From: Cordilura impudica
Lineage: Eukaryota; Arthropoda; Insecta; Diptera; Scathophagidae
Assembly (NCBI GenBank): GCA_963682025.1
Contig: OY821517.1
Span: 98,083,946-98,147,945 of the forward strand
DNA: 64,000 nucleotides
Reading direction: 5' to 3'
Below are positions 22,401-34,320 of this stretch, piece by piece. Both the position numbers and the translations under genes were made by a program. Each line of letters starts with the position of its first letter. Position 1 is the stretch's first letter. The notes beneath the pieces were generated by a model that made no database searches, was not told where the DNA came from, and was given only the letters and a program-made list of their open reading frames with translations.

Positions 22401-23194
22401 ACAACGATATGACAACATTTAATACTTTAATACTTAGTACTGTGCAATTAGTGGTATATATATATACAATCATTAATTTAAAGTTTATAAAAAATATTAC
22501 TTTTAATATTGACGATATTAGTAGAAAAATCAACAAAATCGTAACAAATTCTTCTAAAAGGTACGTTATGGGCATAGGCCTGGCCAACCCGAATCGCTCT
22601 GCAAACAAATTTTTCGCATGCTATGTACTTACTATGTGAAAAAAAAAAAAACAATTTAAATTGAACCATTTATTTCTTTTATTTAAATACAAACTACTAT
22701 TTCAAGTCGAACATTTATTTTTATGTTTACAGTACATTTTTTTATTGTTGGAAAACATTTTTTATTGAACCATTTAACCATTTATTTATTTACAATATTA
22801 GTAGCCATGGCAATTTCTAAAGACCCCCTCTATGCTTTTAGTTATCAACCGATTTTGAAAAAATATGCCATTTGAAAGGTATTTCTTTGGAGATAAGCAC
22901 CAACTTAGAGATGTGCACCACCTGGTATCTTTTCTTTAGTAATAATCATTTAAAGTTGATACTAGCACATACATAAAAAACATATTTAAGCTTCAAATAA
23001 AACACCATACAATGCTGTGTGTATGCTAATGAATTGGTTGAAATTGGTTAGCATACTTTTAGGTTCTTATAAAATTATTTATTTATAAACCCACTTATAT
23101 ATCTTCTGTGTGTTCAACAAATATTTATGATGAAACTTAATGCATTTTATTTAGAAATTCATAATTTAATTAATTTTATTTAAATACATATCAA
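22401..23194. other. No gene recognised
   Basis: AT-rich sequence; no element ends or conserved frames seen. Confidence 0.4.
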
Positions 23195-25008
23195 TCTATA
23201 CTAATATTATAAAGAGGTAATGTGTGTTAGTTTGTTTGTTTGTTTGTTTGTTTGTTTGTAGGAGATAATCTCCGTAACTAGCCATCTGATCTTCCTGAAA
23301 TTTTCACAGAGTCTTACTGCGGATATGGGAAGTGCTATAGGCTATAATTTTTTTTAATATTTTTGTGGGCGTGGCACCTCCCACACAAAGTAAATTTTTA
23401 ATATCATGTACATATCTTGAGTACTATGAAAGGGAGAACTTTGAAAATTTGTCTGAGGGCACCTATTATTAATATTAGTAGCTGCGCCGGAAATGGGTGC
23501 GATCGGATATGTGGGCGTGGCCTCACATAAAAATAATAATTCAATATTTATCACGAGTACTGTGATAGAGAGAGCTTTTCAAATTTGTCTGATGTCACCT
23601 ATTATTAATGTGTGTTGTCGGACAAAAAATGGGCCGTATCGGAACAATAGGCGTGCCGCCTGCCATACAAATTAAATATAAAATGCCATATATCTGGAGT
23701 ACTGTAATAGTGAGAGTCTTGGGACTTTTTGTGAGCTCATAAGTTATTCATGTGATTAACTAGACAAAAAATGGGCGTGATAGGAGCAGTGGGCGTGGCA
23801 CCGCCCGTACTAAGTAAATATGTGATATCATATGATTGGTGTACTAAAAAAGGGAAGCTTTGACACTTTGCACGACACCATCAGATCTTAGTATGAGTAG
23901 TCGGACAAAAAATTGTCGGGTTCACACCAATGGGCGTGGCACTCCCCATGCAAAGTTACTATTTAATGTCATATATCTGGAGTACTGTCAAAGAGAGGGC
24001 TTTGTGGCTTTGCATGAGCCCATAGGTTCTTTGTATGATCAGTCGAACAAAAAATGGGCGTGGTCGTAGCAGTGGGCGTAGCACCGCCCATGCAAAGTAG
24101 ATATCTAACATCATATAACTGGTGTTCTATGAAAGGGAAAGATTCGACATTTTGCACGAGTCCATCAGATATTAATGTGAGTAGTCAAATAAAAATTGGT
24201 CGGAATGGGATTAGTGGGCGCGGCACCTCCTATAAAAATAATATGAAGTACTACGAAATCAATAGTCCTTTGACAAGTACATTAGTTATCAATGTGATTT
24301 GTCGTGGAAAATATATCACCAAATTCAAAAATTCGCCAAAACCGAAAATTGCGAAAAATAAGAATCGCCCAAAAACATCTTCAAAATCAAAAATGGGCAA
24401 AATCAAAAATCGCTAAAAAGAAAAATTACCAAATGGTATTCTAAGTTCAAGGCCAATATTTAAGTGATGACAGATAATCCATCTTCTTTTCATGGGCACC
24501 TACATGTACCTTGCTCCAGGGTAGGAACGCCGAAAAATCTGATAATTGATGTACCGAATGAAAAAACCAAAAAAACGTTGTATATCAGCAAGTATTCGAA
24601 TAAAAAAATCTGTGCTAATAATCTATACTAACATAATAAAGAGGTAATATGTGTTTGTTTGTTTGTTTGTAGGAGGTAATCTCCGTAACTACTCATCTGA
24701 CCTTCTTTAAATTTTCATAGGGTCTTACAGCGGATATGGGAGTGCTACAGGCTGTAATTTTTTAAAATATTTTTAGCGGGCGTGGCACCTCCCATACAAA
24801 GTAAAATTTAAATATCATATATATTAATATGATAGAGAAAGCTTTGCAAATTTGTCTCAGGTCATCTATTATTAACGTGAGTAGTCAGACAAAAAATGGA
24901 CGGGATTGGACAAATGCGCGTGGCACCCCTACACAAACTTAATAATAAATGTGCCCTCTCATAACGATTCGTGGGGGGCCAGGGGGAAGCACACCGGGTT
25001 ACATCTAG
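23195..25008 (+). mobile_element. Non-autonomous Helitron H1 (1814 bp)
   Basis: Starts TCTATACTAATATTATAAAG directly after an A and ends GGGTTACATCTAG directly before a T. This gives the Helitron hallmarks: 5' TC, 3' CTRR, insertion between A and T, no target duplication. The 5' end carries a (GTTT)n run. The body is built from ~150-bp units, each with GGGCGTGGCACC and GTAGTCGGACAAAAAATGGG. A second 5' terminus (TCTATACTAACATAATAAAG) lies inside at 24622, so the element is a fusion of two Helitrons. It encodes no Rep/helicase and would need a trans source. Confidence 0.87.
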
Positions 25009-26023
25009 TTTTTTATATATACACATCCTATGTAGGTTAAAAAAACATTGAGAGAAAAAATTAAATCAAAAATTTCCTAGAATTTGTATTTGAATTTCGA
25101 GTGTTGGGCTCTGCCAGTTTTTATTATTTCGCTACATACTTAATGAGTTAATTGCTATCTTTGCTATCGTTTCATTTTAGTAGATTTGTAATGCTTATAT
25201 TTTGTTATAGACTCAGAAAAATTTTTACGCAAAATTATAACCATGCAATGGACCGCATAAAAGATTATAACGAGCTCGCGGGCCTCGGGTTGGTTTCGAC
25301 TGGTTTTGACTAACAGAATGAATGTACAATGAAATATAATTTCTAGTTGACTGTTGTGAAACATAAAATAATAATAAATAAACGACACATTGAGCACAAT
25401 TCTTTGCATTTGCACAGAAGGAAGTTTAATTTTAGCGAGCCTACTTGCATTGGATGGTAATTCGGTAACATACCTAGTTTTGTTGAAAAATTTCATGTAG
25501 AACCAAGATAATCAATTATAACATAACAATTATTACAATGTTTAATAAAATCAGTGATGAAGGATGAAATGGCAGAAACCGGTCTGATTAAGAATAATAA
25601 TTTTGTTATAGGACAATTTAAAGATTAGAAATTGCTGTTTACTTTATTTTGACGCTCACTCCAATAATTTTTCTCTATCATTCCTAGTTGTCGAGTTATA
25701 ATCGGCTATATGTTCCCCATCGACATTTTACGTTTTTTAATCTGGCAACCCTAAACATGGCTACTGCCCAATTCTTAGGGGGTACTGTGGCTAGGAAGCA
25801 AAATATCAATTTAAAATCCTAACATTGATACGTTGACGCATGACAGATAACGCTGTGGAATATTTTCGGAGTCGGTGTCTGGGGGTAAGAAATTCCAAAT
25901 CAGGGTGAAAGTTAAACCTCCAAAGGATTTGGGGCTATCAGGTCTAACTTTTTTATGACCTTTTATAAATAGACAAACTCACACTCAATTTTGCATTGCG
26001 TGCATAGAAAAACAATTAAAAAT
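25009..26023. other. No gene recognised
   Basis: AT-rich. The block at 25885-25965 is a diverged relative of 11015-11130. A 110-codon minus-strand frame at 25164-25496 has no recognisable features. Confidence 0.4.
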
Positions 26024-26243
26024 AAAAAAATTATAGTCGATCTAGACTGACTATAAAATACCACATAGCATGTGTTTAAAGAAAGGGTTTTAGATCCAAC
26101 TATCCATATCGGATGTTATATGTATATGGGGACTAGGTCTAAAAATGAATCGATCTTTATCATATTTGGTAAAGACATTTATTTTTTGCAAAAACATATA
26201 CACACCAAATGTCAGAAAAAGTGAAGATCGGGAAGCATCTTTA

Positions 26244-28771
26244 GGTGCATTCCACTGTTACGTACAGACAAGTTCAACTAATTTTACGGTTTATATTACA
26301 TATAGCACTTAATTGTTTTATCAGATATATACTTTTTTTCTCTAATTTAATAGATTATATACTAGTCTTTAATAGTGCGAAGAAACATTTAAAAAAAGTC
26401 ATGAAATACTGAAGAAAAATGCAAACAACCCACGTCACGTACGGGACACATCAAGTCAACCAACATTCGAAATCGTTATAGTTTTATTCAGATTTCAGCG
26501 AATATATGGAATATATAATGGAAGTTGGAAACTCCAGTTATCGCTTTGGCATTGTCCCACGGCGATGCACTTTTAATTCTTTCATAAATTTCAGAAGATG
26601 GCACATAAATCACACGGGTTTTTGTGACTAATTGAGAAGCTAAATCAGAAAAGTCCTTGGCTGATTGGACAACAACATGTTCATTTTTGGCTCATCATTT
26701 TCTCTCTTACCAGTCTTTTGATATTTCCGCCAACTCCGTCTATCACACCTTTTCCATGCGATGTAGCAAAATATTTCCAAGAAAAGGGCCTTTTGTACTT
26801 TTCACTCAACATTGATGTTAGTTTAACCATATAACGGTTCTTAAATTCCGATTAAGGGCCGTCGCTCCAAATAATTTCCGCTGAAGGTAAGTCTTCGTTT
26901 TCTTTATGCATCAAGTCAAACAACTTATTGATGAAAACAAAAACTGTATCCTTGTCTTTCGAATTTGCATCTGAGCATATAAGATATGTTTGACAATTGC
27001 CTTTGTAAAAATTGCAGCAGTAAATAAAAGAACACTTGTTCGTGACCAGAGTGCGCTTTGAACTTCATTCTGGTATTCACAGCCAAAAAAACATCGCAAA
27101 ATCAACTTGAAGGATTCGCACATTTTCATTGCGTTGGTCTTTTTGAAATTCACCGGCTTGAACTCATTTTAAATTAACATGCTTCATCATAATATGGATA
27201 GAATCAATCAATTTTTCTTTAAGTTCACCTGAACTTGTTTCGTGGTTTACTAAACGTAGTTTATTTTCTGGTTTTCTTTCCCATTCTTTCCATACACAGA
27301 TTGTACTTAAATACATAGAAATTAATATTTTTTTACCATCAGAACAAGTACCACATTCATTTTTCCAGCACTTCGAAGGATCACATAAAATCATAGTCCA
27401 CCAGTCGTTACAATAATTTTGTTTCAAACCTTTCAATTTGAACATAAAATTTTCATGAGTTAAATATTTGCACTGATCTGAAGGTGTGTCTTTCATTAGC
27501 AAAACGTTTTTCGGTCTTAGACTAGAATATTTTGAAAATCCAATTTCGATATTAGGCAAAATTCTTTAAAAATGCAAAAGGCTTCTCGTAGGTACAAAGT
27601 CAAATAATTCTTTTGACACTTCTTCTTAATGCCGTTTTCCTAAACAACGATGAAATCATTTGCACCTGGGCAGGTATACACAATATCCGGACGATAGTAA
27701 AATGCTTTCACATCGTCATAACGTGTATCGTCACCTGATGTGCTAATGTTTGGGCTTTCTGCTAGAGCAATGTTCATTTTACGCGCTAGTTCTGTAACAA
27801 CCGCTTTTTTCTTTCTTGGTGATTGAGGCAGTGCTTTTAGAGCATTTTGAACAGCTTTAGATAAAGTCTGTTTCGACTTGTACGGAGATTCAGTACTTAC
27901 TGGAGAATCAGTAGGATTTTGAAGTTCAACCCGCTTTTTTGCCCTTTGCAATCTCTTCTTATCCCTTTCCTTAAGTGAAATTGCTTTTAACTCACCTTCA
28001 GAAAGATTTTCTGCTTTTCGTTTACGAAGCTCACGCAATCTTTTAGCCTCATTAGCGGTAAAGTTAGGATCTTCCTCTTTTTGCTTTTCTCGAAATTTTC
28101 GCATGCGGCTAGCACTGGTTGATGGTTGCTGGTCGCTCATTTTTGCGTTATTGAGATTTGCAGTACAAAAAAGGGCTTTGTTTATTACAAACGCCAGTAA
28201 AAGTTGAAGATGTCAGATAACTTATTCTTCGGCGTCTCGTACAGACACTTTATTATCACCAAGAATATATTGTAAGCAAAGCGATTTCAAACAAAATTGT
28301 TTCACCAGTTTTTAGACCGCTAAAAGTTAGCTGTTAACAGAAAAATTCAATTTGTATAGTCGACTTGTTTTACAATTATTAATAGAAAAAGGAATTAAGG
28401 GTCACGTATGGGACATCGAAACTTACCTTTCCGTTATGATTAATTTCTTATCAAAAAAACACAACCAAAAAAATGAGTATGCAGTTAAATACAGCGGACT
28501 ATACACTATAACTAAGAACAGAAATCTAGTTTCTATCTGATAAACAATAGCGGCAGCGACCTCGCAAAAAGTTGTGTAAAGACTAATGAAAAAATCTGAC
28601 TTGTTGTTACTCTCAATAAATAACGGTACTTACAAAAAATGAGACATACTCACTACAACTTTTGTAAATTATTTTAGATGAGAACATAATCTCACTATGT
28701 ACGTGCAATAATATATAAAAAATGCATATTTGTAAAACAGTTCATAGTTCCACTTTTTCATGGAATGCTCC
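26244..28771. mobile_element. DNA transposon with 11-bp TIRs and TTTA target duplication (2528 bp)
   Basis: The left terminus GGTGCATTCCA and right terminus (reverse complement GGAGCATTCCA) are inverted with one mismatch. TTTA flanks both sides (26240-26243 and 28772-28775), and the host family A repeat reads through once one TTTA is removed, which fixes the boundaries. It carries a degraded transposase-like gene on the minus strand (26530-28140). A 4-bp duplication is known for the Sola superfamily among others; assigning it there is only a suggestion. Confidence 0.78.
26530..28140 (-). pseudogene. DDE-type transposase-like protein, broken
   Basis: The N-terminal part (28140-27640) starts MSDQQPSTSASRMRKFREK, is very rich in K/R/E and probably binds DNA, then reads DDVKAFYYRPDIVYTCPGA. 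A stop and a frameshift follow. Next come GFSKYSSLRPKNVLL and CGTCSDG (27559-27164), then EVQSALWSRTSVLLFTAAI. The C-terminal core reads EIIWSDGP with a stop, FKNRYMVKLTSML, and KYFATSHGKGVIDGVGGNIK. The SDG aspartate and the HGKGxxDGxGG block are the strongest catalytic-core signals. A second, different member lies at 33354-34320. I recognise the family from many animal genomes but not its name. Confidence 0.68.
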
Positions 28772-29210
28772 TTTATATGAGGGCTATGACTTAGAATTGT
28801 CCTACAGAGTTTATTTTTGGATTAATATATAATGGGTGCAAGAAATACACACAAACTAGGATCTTATTGTAATTTAACTGGATCTCGTAGGAGACGTTTG
28901 TAAGGGGACTAGGTCTCAACATGCACCGAATTTCACTAATCTCAAAACAGTTCATGGACCGATTTTCATCAAGCTAATACACTAAATTTCTTCAAAATAT
29001 ATTCATATTTGAAACCAGATTTAAAGTTTACATGAACACACAGACAGATCGGACAGACGAACGGACGGACATAGCTAAATCGACTCAAAACGTGATTGGG
29101 TCGATCCGTATAAAAAAAGATGGATCCAGATTAAATATTTTTGATAGTTAGAAACATTAGCACAAACTCATTATTCCCTGACCATATAGTGGTATAGGGC
29201 ATAAACAATA

Positions 29211-30182
29211 CTAATCACAAAATTGGCTTTAATGTTTTTAAAAATATTGCCCGTGGCAATCACTGCAATACGTTTGGAAGCGTTTGAACTAATTTCGAAG
29301 CAATGTTTCCAGTCCGAACGAGGCAGCTCCAAAACATGAGTCTGAACGCATCAAACTCTTCTTCATGCATCGAAACACTTTGACCTTGTGATTAATTTTG
29401 GATATGCGTTAACAAAAATTTGTTATTGGGTGCCAAGTTATGGAAGTACGGCGTATGTCCCATCAATGTGATGATGTGAATGGTACAAAAGTCAATTAAT
29501 TGAGCACTGCTGCGAATTTTCATATTGCCGTCTTTGACGGTTGTTTTTCCTTTATCTTTCTAAAGACGTTTGGTAGTGTTCCAGTCCGAATTTACCATTC
29601 AATGTTGTAATATTGGTTTGGTGGCGACATCTCCGTTTTTTGTTGAAAGAGAGGCTAAGAAATGTCTTTTTAACAGAAAAGTATGCCCCAATTTAAAGAA
29701 GTCTGTTCCCTTACAGCATCGGTATTTTCTGGTACAACAACAGACAATGGCCTTCACCAAATTCGTTCTGAGGTGAAGTACGCCCACGATTAAAATCGGA
29801 ATGTTGCTTCATAACCAAAATTTAAATCGAGTTGATGAGAACATAGTCGTTGAGTTAATCCAGGACAAATATCGTATATAAAAAATGTTTTGAACACATA
29901 TGCATATCATTTGAAATGCCAACTTTATGAGATTGGTGTCACATTTGGCGCATCTGGATCGATGTTGTCATTTCTCTAAACATGATTAACAAACTTTGTA
30001 TAAATAAATATATATGTATATATGGGCGGTTTCATGTCAACTGAACCAACTTTTGAAACCGATGTCTTCCGATCGGGATGGAATTTGCACCAAGGTTAGT
30101 CCTATTAGTAGTTTACGCGGTTTTACAAAATATCGGTCAAAATTTGGCGTTTTGGCCAAGCAGATATTTTTTCTCATCCAAG
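29211..30182. other. No gene recognised
   Basis: Slightly less AT-rich than the neighbours, so it may be an old coding relic. A minus-strand frame near 29430-29490 (TLMGHTPYFHNLAPNNKFL) caught my eye but fits no family I know. Confidence 0.35.
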
Positions 30183-30874
30183 TAACTTTATTTATTTATT
30201 TATTTATTAATATATAATTACAAATTACATATTAACTTAGAAAGGCTATAGCAGCGTAGGCCTTCAGCTCACAAAATTTTGATTATTAATTTCACAAATA
30301 TATGTGCTAAGATATTAAATTCTATTATATAGGTTGGCTTTTTTAAGGAATTTTGATATTGTTTTGATATTGTTTGGGGAGGGATTTGAAAGAAATGATT
30401 TGGGATGTTCGTTTTTAAATATGTGTAAACGAATTGTATTGAATTTGGGACATTCTGAAAGGATGTGCAGTGGATTATTTGCGTTAACGATGCAGTTGCA
30501 GTAAGGTGGATCCTGTATCTTTATTAACTGTCCCTGTGTTAGCCTGGTATGCCCTAGTCTAAGTCTTGCATGTTTTATGGAGTCGGATCTATTTACATTT
30601 GGTGGTAATACATTACGGATAGATCTACGGTCGGTGTTGATTGTCTTGTACCAGTCAGATGTACTGTTAAATATCCGCTCTCTGTCAAGAGTGCGGTAGT
30701 GATTGTATATGTATTTATTGAGGTCCTTGTGGTCAAATTTATGCGTTGCATAGATAGGCGCAGTGGCTGCGCGGTTAGGTCTGCATATTCATTTCCGGTA
30801 ATATTGCAGTGACCGGGAAGCCACAGAAGTAATATATTCGGATGTTTTTCTATTAATATGCTCCTTATATGTGA
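30183..30874 (-). pseudogene. I-like non-LTR retrotransposon, RNase H end, C-terminus and tail
   Basis: Continues the reading interrupted by Helitron H2: HIRSILIEKHPNILLLWLPG, HCNITGNEYADLTAQ (the last RNase H block, with the expected His and Asp), and then, after frameshifts, RLGHTRLTQGQLIKIQDPPY, CNCIVNANNPLHILSECP (a CCHC-like C-terminal motif) and FKNEHPKSFLSN. The 3' end is a (TAAA)n-type tail (complement at 30183-30212). Together with 32517-32975 it forms one 5'-truncated copy. Confidence 0.78.
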
Positions 30875-32516
30875 CTAAATGTAACCCGGTGTGCTTCGCT
30901 ACACCCTCCCCCTGGCCCCCCACGAATCGTTATGAGAGGGCACATTTATTATTAAGTTTGTGTAGGGGTGCCACGCGCATTTGTCCAATCCCGTCCATTT
31001 TTTGTCTGACTACTCACGTTAATAATAGATGACCTGAGACAAATTTGCAAAGCTTTCTCTATCATATTAATATATATGATATTTAAATTTTACTTTGTAT
31101 GGGAGGTGCCACGCCCGCTAAAAATATTTTAAAAAATTACAGCCTGTAGCACTCCCATATCCGCTGTAAGACCCTATGAAAATTTAAGGAAGGTCAGATG
31201 AGTAGTTACAAACAAACAAACAAACACATATTACCTCTTTATTATGTTAGTATAGATTATTAGCACAGATTTTTTTATTCGAATACTTGCTGATATACAA
31301 CGTTTTTTTGGTTTTTTCATTCGGTACATCAATTATCAGATTTTTCGGCGTTCCTACCCTGGAGCAAGGTACATGTAGGTGCCCATGAAAAGAAGATGGA
31401 TTATCTGTCAACACTTAAATATTGGCCTTGAACTTAGAATATCATTTGGCAATTTTTCTTTTTAGCGATTTTTGATTTTGCCCATTTTTGATTTTGAAGA
31501 TTTTTTTGGGCGATTCTTATTTTTCGCAATTTTCGGTTTTGGCGAATTTTTGAATTTAGTGATATATTTTCCACGACAAATCACATTGATAACTAATGTA
31601 CTTGTCAAAAGACTATTGCTTTCGTAGTACTTCATATTATTTTTATAGGAGGTGCCGCGCCCACTAATCCCATTCCGACCAATTTTTAATATCTGATGGA
31701 CTCGTGCAAAATGTCGAATCTTTCCCTTTCATAGAACACCAGTTATATGATATTAAATAGTTACTTTGCATGGGGAGTGCCACGCCCATTGGTGTGAACC
31801 CGACAATTTTTTGTCCGACTACTCATACTAAGATCTGATGGTGTCGTGCAAAGTGTCAAAGCTTCCCTTTTTTACTACACCAATCATATGATATCACATA
31901 TTTACTTTGTACGGGCGGTGCCACGCCCACTGCTCCTATCACGCCCATTTTTTGTCTTATTAATCACATGAATAACTTATGAGCTCACACGAAGTCCCAA
32001 GACTCTCACTATTACAGTACTCTAGATATATGGCATTTCATATTTAATTTGTATGGCAGGCGGCACGCCTATTGTTCCGATACGGCCCATTTTTTGTCCG
32101 ACGACACACATTAATAATAGGTGACATCAGACAAATTTGAAAAGCTCTCTCTGTCACAGTACTCGTGATAAGTATTGAATTGTTATTTTTATGTGAGGCC
32201 ACGCCCACATATCCGATCGCGCCCATTTCCGGCGTAGCTACTAATATTAATAATAGGTGCCCTCACACAAATTTTCAAAGCTCTCCCTTTCATAGTACTC
32301 AAGATATGTACATGATATTAAAAACTTACTTTGTGTGGGAGGTGCCACGCCCACAAAAATATTAAAAAAAATTATAGCCTATAGCACTTCCCATATCCGC
32401 AGTAAGACTCTGTGAAAATTTCAGGAAGATCAGATGTGTAGTTACGAAGATTACCTCCTACAAACAAACAAACAAACAAACAAACACACATTACGTCTTT
32501 ATAATATTAGTATAGA
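30875..32516 (-). mobile_element. Non-autonomous Helitron H2 (1642 bp), inverted twin of H1
   Basis: On the minus strand it starts TCTATACTAATATTATAAAG after A (32517) and ends GGTTACATTTAG before T (30874); the 3' CTAG has become TTAG. It is near-identical to H1 over its length but lacks one ~150-bp internal unit, and it shares the internal second 5' end (near 31253). A GGTGT...ACACC hairpin lies about 13 nt before the 3' end, as expected for Helitrons. Removing it restores the host reading frame exactly (NNNFYT-SHIRSIL). Confidence 0.9.
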
Positions 32517-32975
32517 TGTGTAAAAATTGTTATTACCTGTGCTGATGATCGATTGTATCGCGGAGAGTGAGTCAGAGCAGATTACAAATTTTCCAGGGCT
32601 GTGTGTTAAATTAAGAATGGCTTCATATATAGCAATTAATTCTGCAGAATAAAAGGAACTGTACATAGGTAGGTATGAAGCCTTTATGATGTAATTATTA
32701 GTGGTGATACTGTAAGTGGTTGAGAAACTTTTTTTTGACCCATCGGTGTAAATAAATGTGTGATCCCTTAATGTATATTTTATCTCGTTGAAGAGAGATT
32801 GGTATTGCATAGGGCTGGTTTCTGATTTTAGAAACTTAGACATTGAAATGTTGCAAGTTTCTTTTCGTAGTTCCCATGGTGGAAAATATTTTATTTTATT
32901 ACCTATTGTTGTATTATTACCTATTGTTCTTAGCAAAATTTGTTCCAAATACTTTAGATAAGTATTTCTTCAATC
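32517..32975 (-). pseudogene. I-like non-LTR retrotransposon, RNase H domain (5' part)
   Basis: The minus strand reads DHTFIYTDGSKKSFSTTYSI (first RNase H aspartate in YTDGS), SSFYSAELIAIYEAI (glutamate in SAEL) and GKFVICSDSLSAIQSIIS (aspartate in SDS). These are three of the RNase H catalytic residues. The domain is typical of I/R1/Loa-type elements, which carry RNase H after the RT. Upstream of about 32975 the element is truncated, so no RT remains. It joins 30183-30874 once Helitron H2 is removed. Confidence 0.8.
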
Positions 32976-33353
32976 TTTCGAAAAAAAACTTAACAACAAA
33001 TTTTTTTTCCTTCTTTTTGCTTAATCAAAAACTTTTTTGACTTATTTTTCAAAAAGGCATTTTTTGATCAAAAGAAAGCTTAGGTTTTTTCCTTTAAAAG
33101 CTTTTTGGTCGCTTAGTGGGATGCAAGTTGGACATATATCAAAATAAATGTTTTGTATCTCAAGACAACGGTTTTTAAATTTTTTGCATATGCACTATTT
33201 TAAATTTTTTCCATTTTGTGTGTAAGTGTTTCTAAAACCTTACAAATAAAACTTATACTGAGAAACTAGACAAATTAGCCTTTCCGACGATATGTAACAT
33301 ACCTAACTTAAATTTCGCCAGAAGATTTACACGATTACCGCGATTGCCTTAAA
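32976..33353. other. No gene recognised
   Basis: AT-rich with T runs. It may hold the 5' end of the transposase relic that follows, but no frame is convincing. Confidence 0.35.
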
Positions 33354-34320
33354 TTGATTATGTGTCCTAATGCAACATTTTCTTGCCACTTAGGTGAATG
33401 TTCAAATTGCCCGGAAACCACATTCATCAAAAAAAATTTAATCAACTCTTTTGATCGAGAATATATAGAGAAGGTCAAATTTGAATCTTGTATTCCGACT
33501 GACAGATGCACATTGAAAACAATAATTTTAAATGTGGATGATTTTGTGGAATAAGTGTGTACAGGATTGCTAAACTTGACAACCCATGACTTTTTAATCA
33601 AAGAGCAATGATAATTCTTCAAAGATTTGAAGATACATTTGAAGTCTGGTGAATTCGTTATTTTATATGATTTCGCAGAAAACTATAAATATGTTCTTCA
33701 GAATGTCATACAAGCTTTCCACTTCAATAACGACCAAGCAACTAAATTCACAGTAGTTATTTACTACATGAAAGATGAAAAACTGGAACACAAAAGTGTC
33801 GCAATCATATCCCAGTTTATGACTACCAGAAGATAATGCTAAAATATCTAAAATCTAAATTTACAGTGGAGAAGGTATACTACGTTTCGGACGTAGCTCG
33901 TCAACATTTTAAAAACAAAAGTAGCTTCGTAAATCTTGTAGCTCATAAAAACGATTTTGGAATGCCAGCTGAGTGGCATTTTCATCCTATTGCTCATGGT
34001 AAAGGAGCATGTGATGGTACTGGAGCAAACCTCAAAAGAAATGCAGCGAAGTATATCCTCCAGTGCTCTCATGACGATTGCATCTTAAATACATGCGACT
34101 GCTTTATTCCATTGGGCAAAGAATTATTGTAAAGAAATTAAAATAATTTTTAGTAGCAAGACACTGAATAGCAGATTCGATGCTGCGGTAACAATCGATG
34201 GTACCATTCAATACCATGCTTTTACATCGCTTGTCGATGGAAGACTCAAGTTGAAAAAGTTTTCTGGCTCTACTCAAAGTGATTTCTTTCCAAAGTCAAA
34301 AAAGAAACCAGAAGCGTAAT
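33354..34320 (+). pseudogene. DDE-type transposase-like protein, second family member, broken
   Basis: Plus-strand blocks in order: CPNATFSCHLGECSNCP; LNLTTHDFLIKEQ; KSGEFVILYDFAENYKYVLQ; AIISQF; VEKVYYVSDVARQHFKNKSS; AEWHFHPIAHGKGACDGTGA; and a C-terminus SLVDGRLKLKKFSGSTQSDF ending in basic residues. The DFAENY, SD(V/G)A and HGKGxCDG blocks parallel the SDGP and HGKGxxDGxGG blocks of the relic at 26530-28140, so the two are distant relatives. Several frameshifts and stops are present. I found no TIRs for this copy. Confidence 0.62.

Larger units (their letters stand above)
26024..29210 (+). repeat. Family A, copy A7, split by a DNA transposon
   Basis: The left part 26024-26243 runs from a decayed palindrome (GTCGATCTAGACTGAC) to GATCGGGAAGCATC. 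The right part 28772-29210 resumes with ATATGAGGGCTATGACTTAG and ends GTGGTATAGGGCATA. Between them lies the transposon 26244-28771. The two parts join in register with other family A copies once the insert and one TTTA are removed. Confidence 0.8.

Noticed and set aside
25164..25496. 110-codon minus-strand frame as possible host exon
   Set aside because: No splice context, no motif, AT-rich composition equal to spacer.
29400..29790. Possible mariner-like or other transposase relic
   Set aside because: Frames on both strands, but none shows the SDE, DNAP/QDG or other diagnostic blocks.
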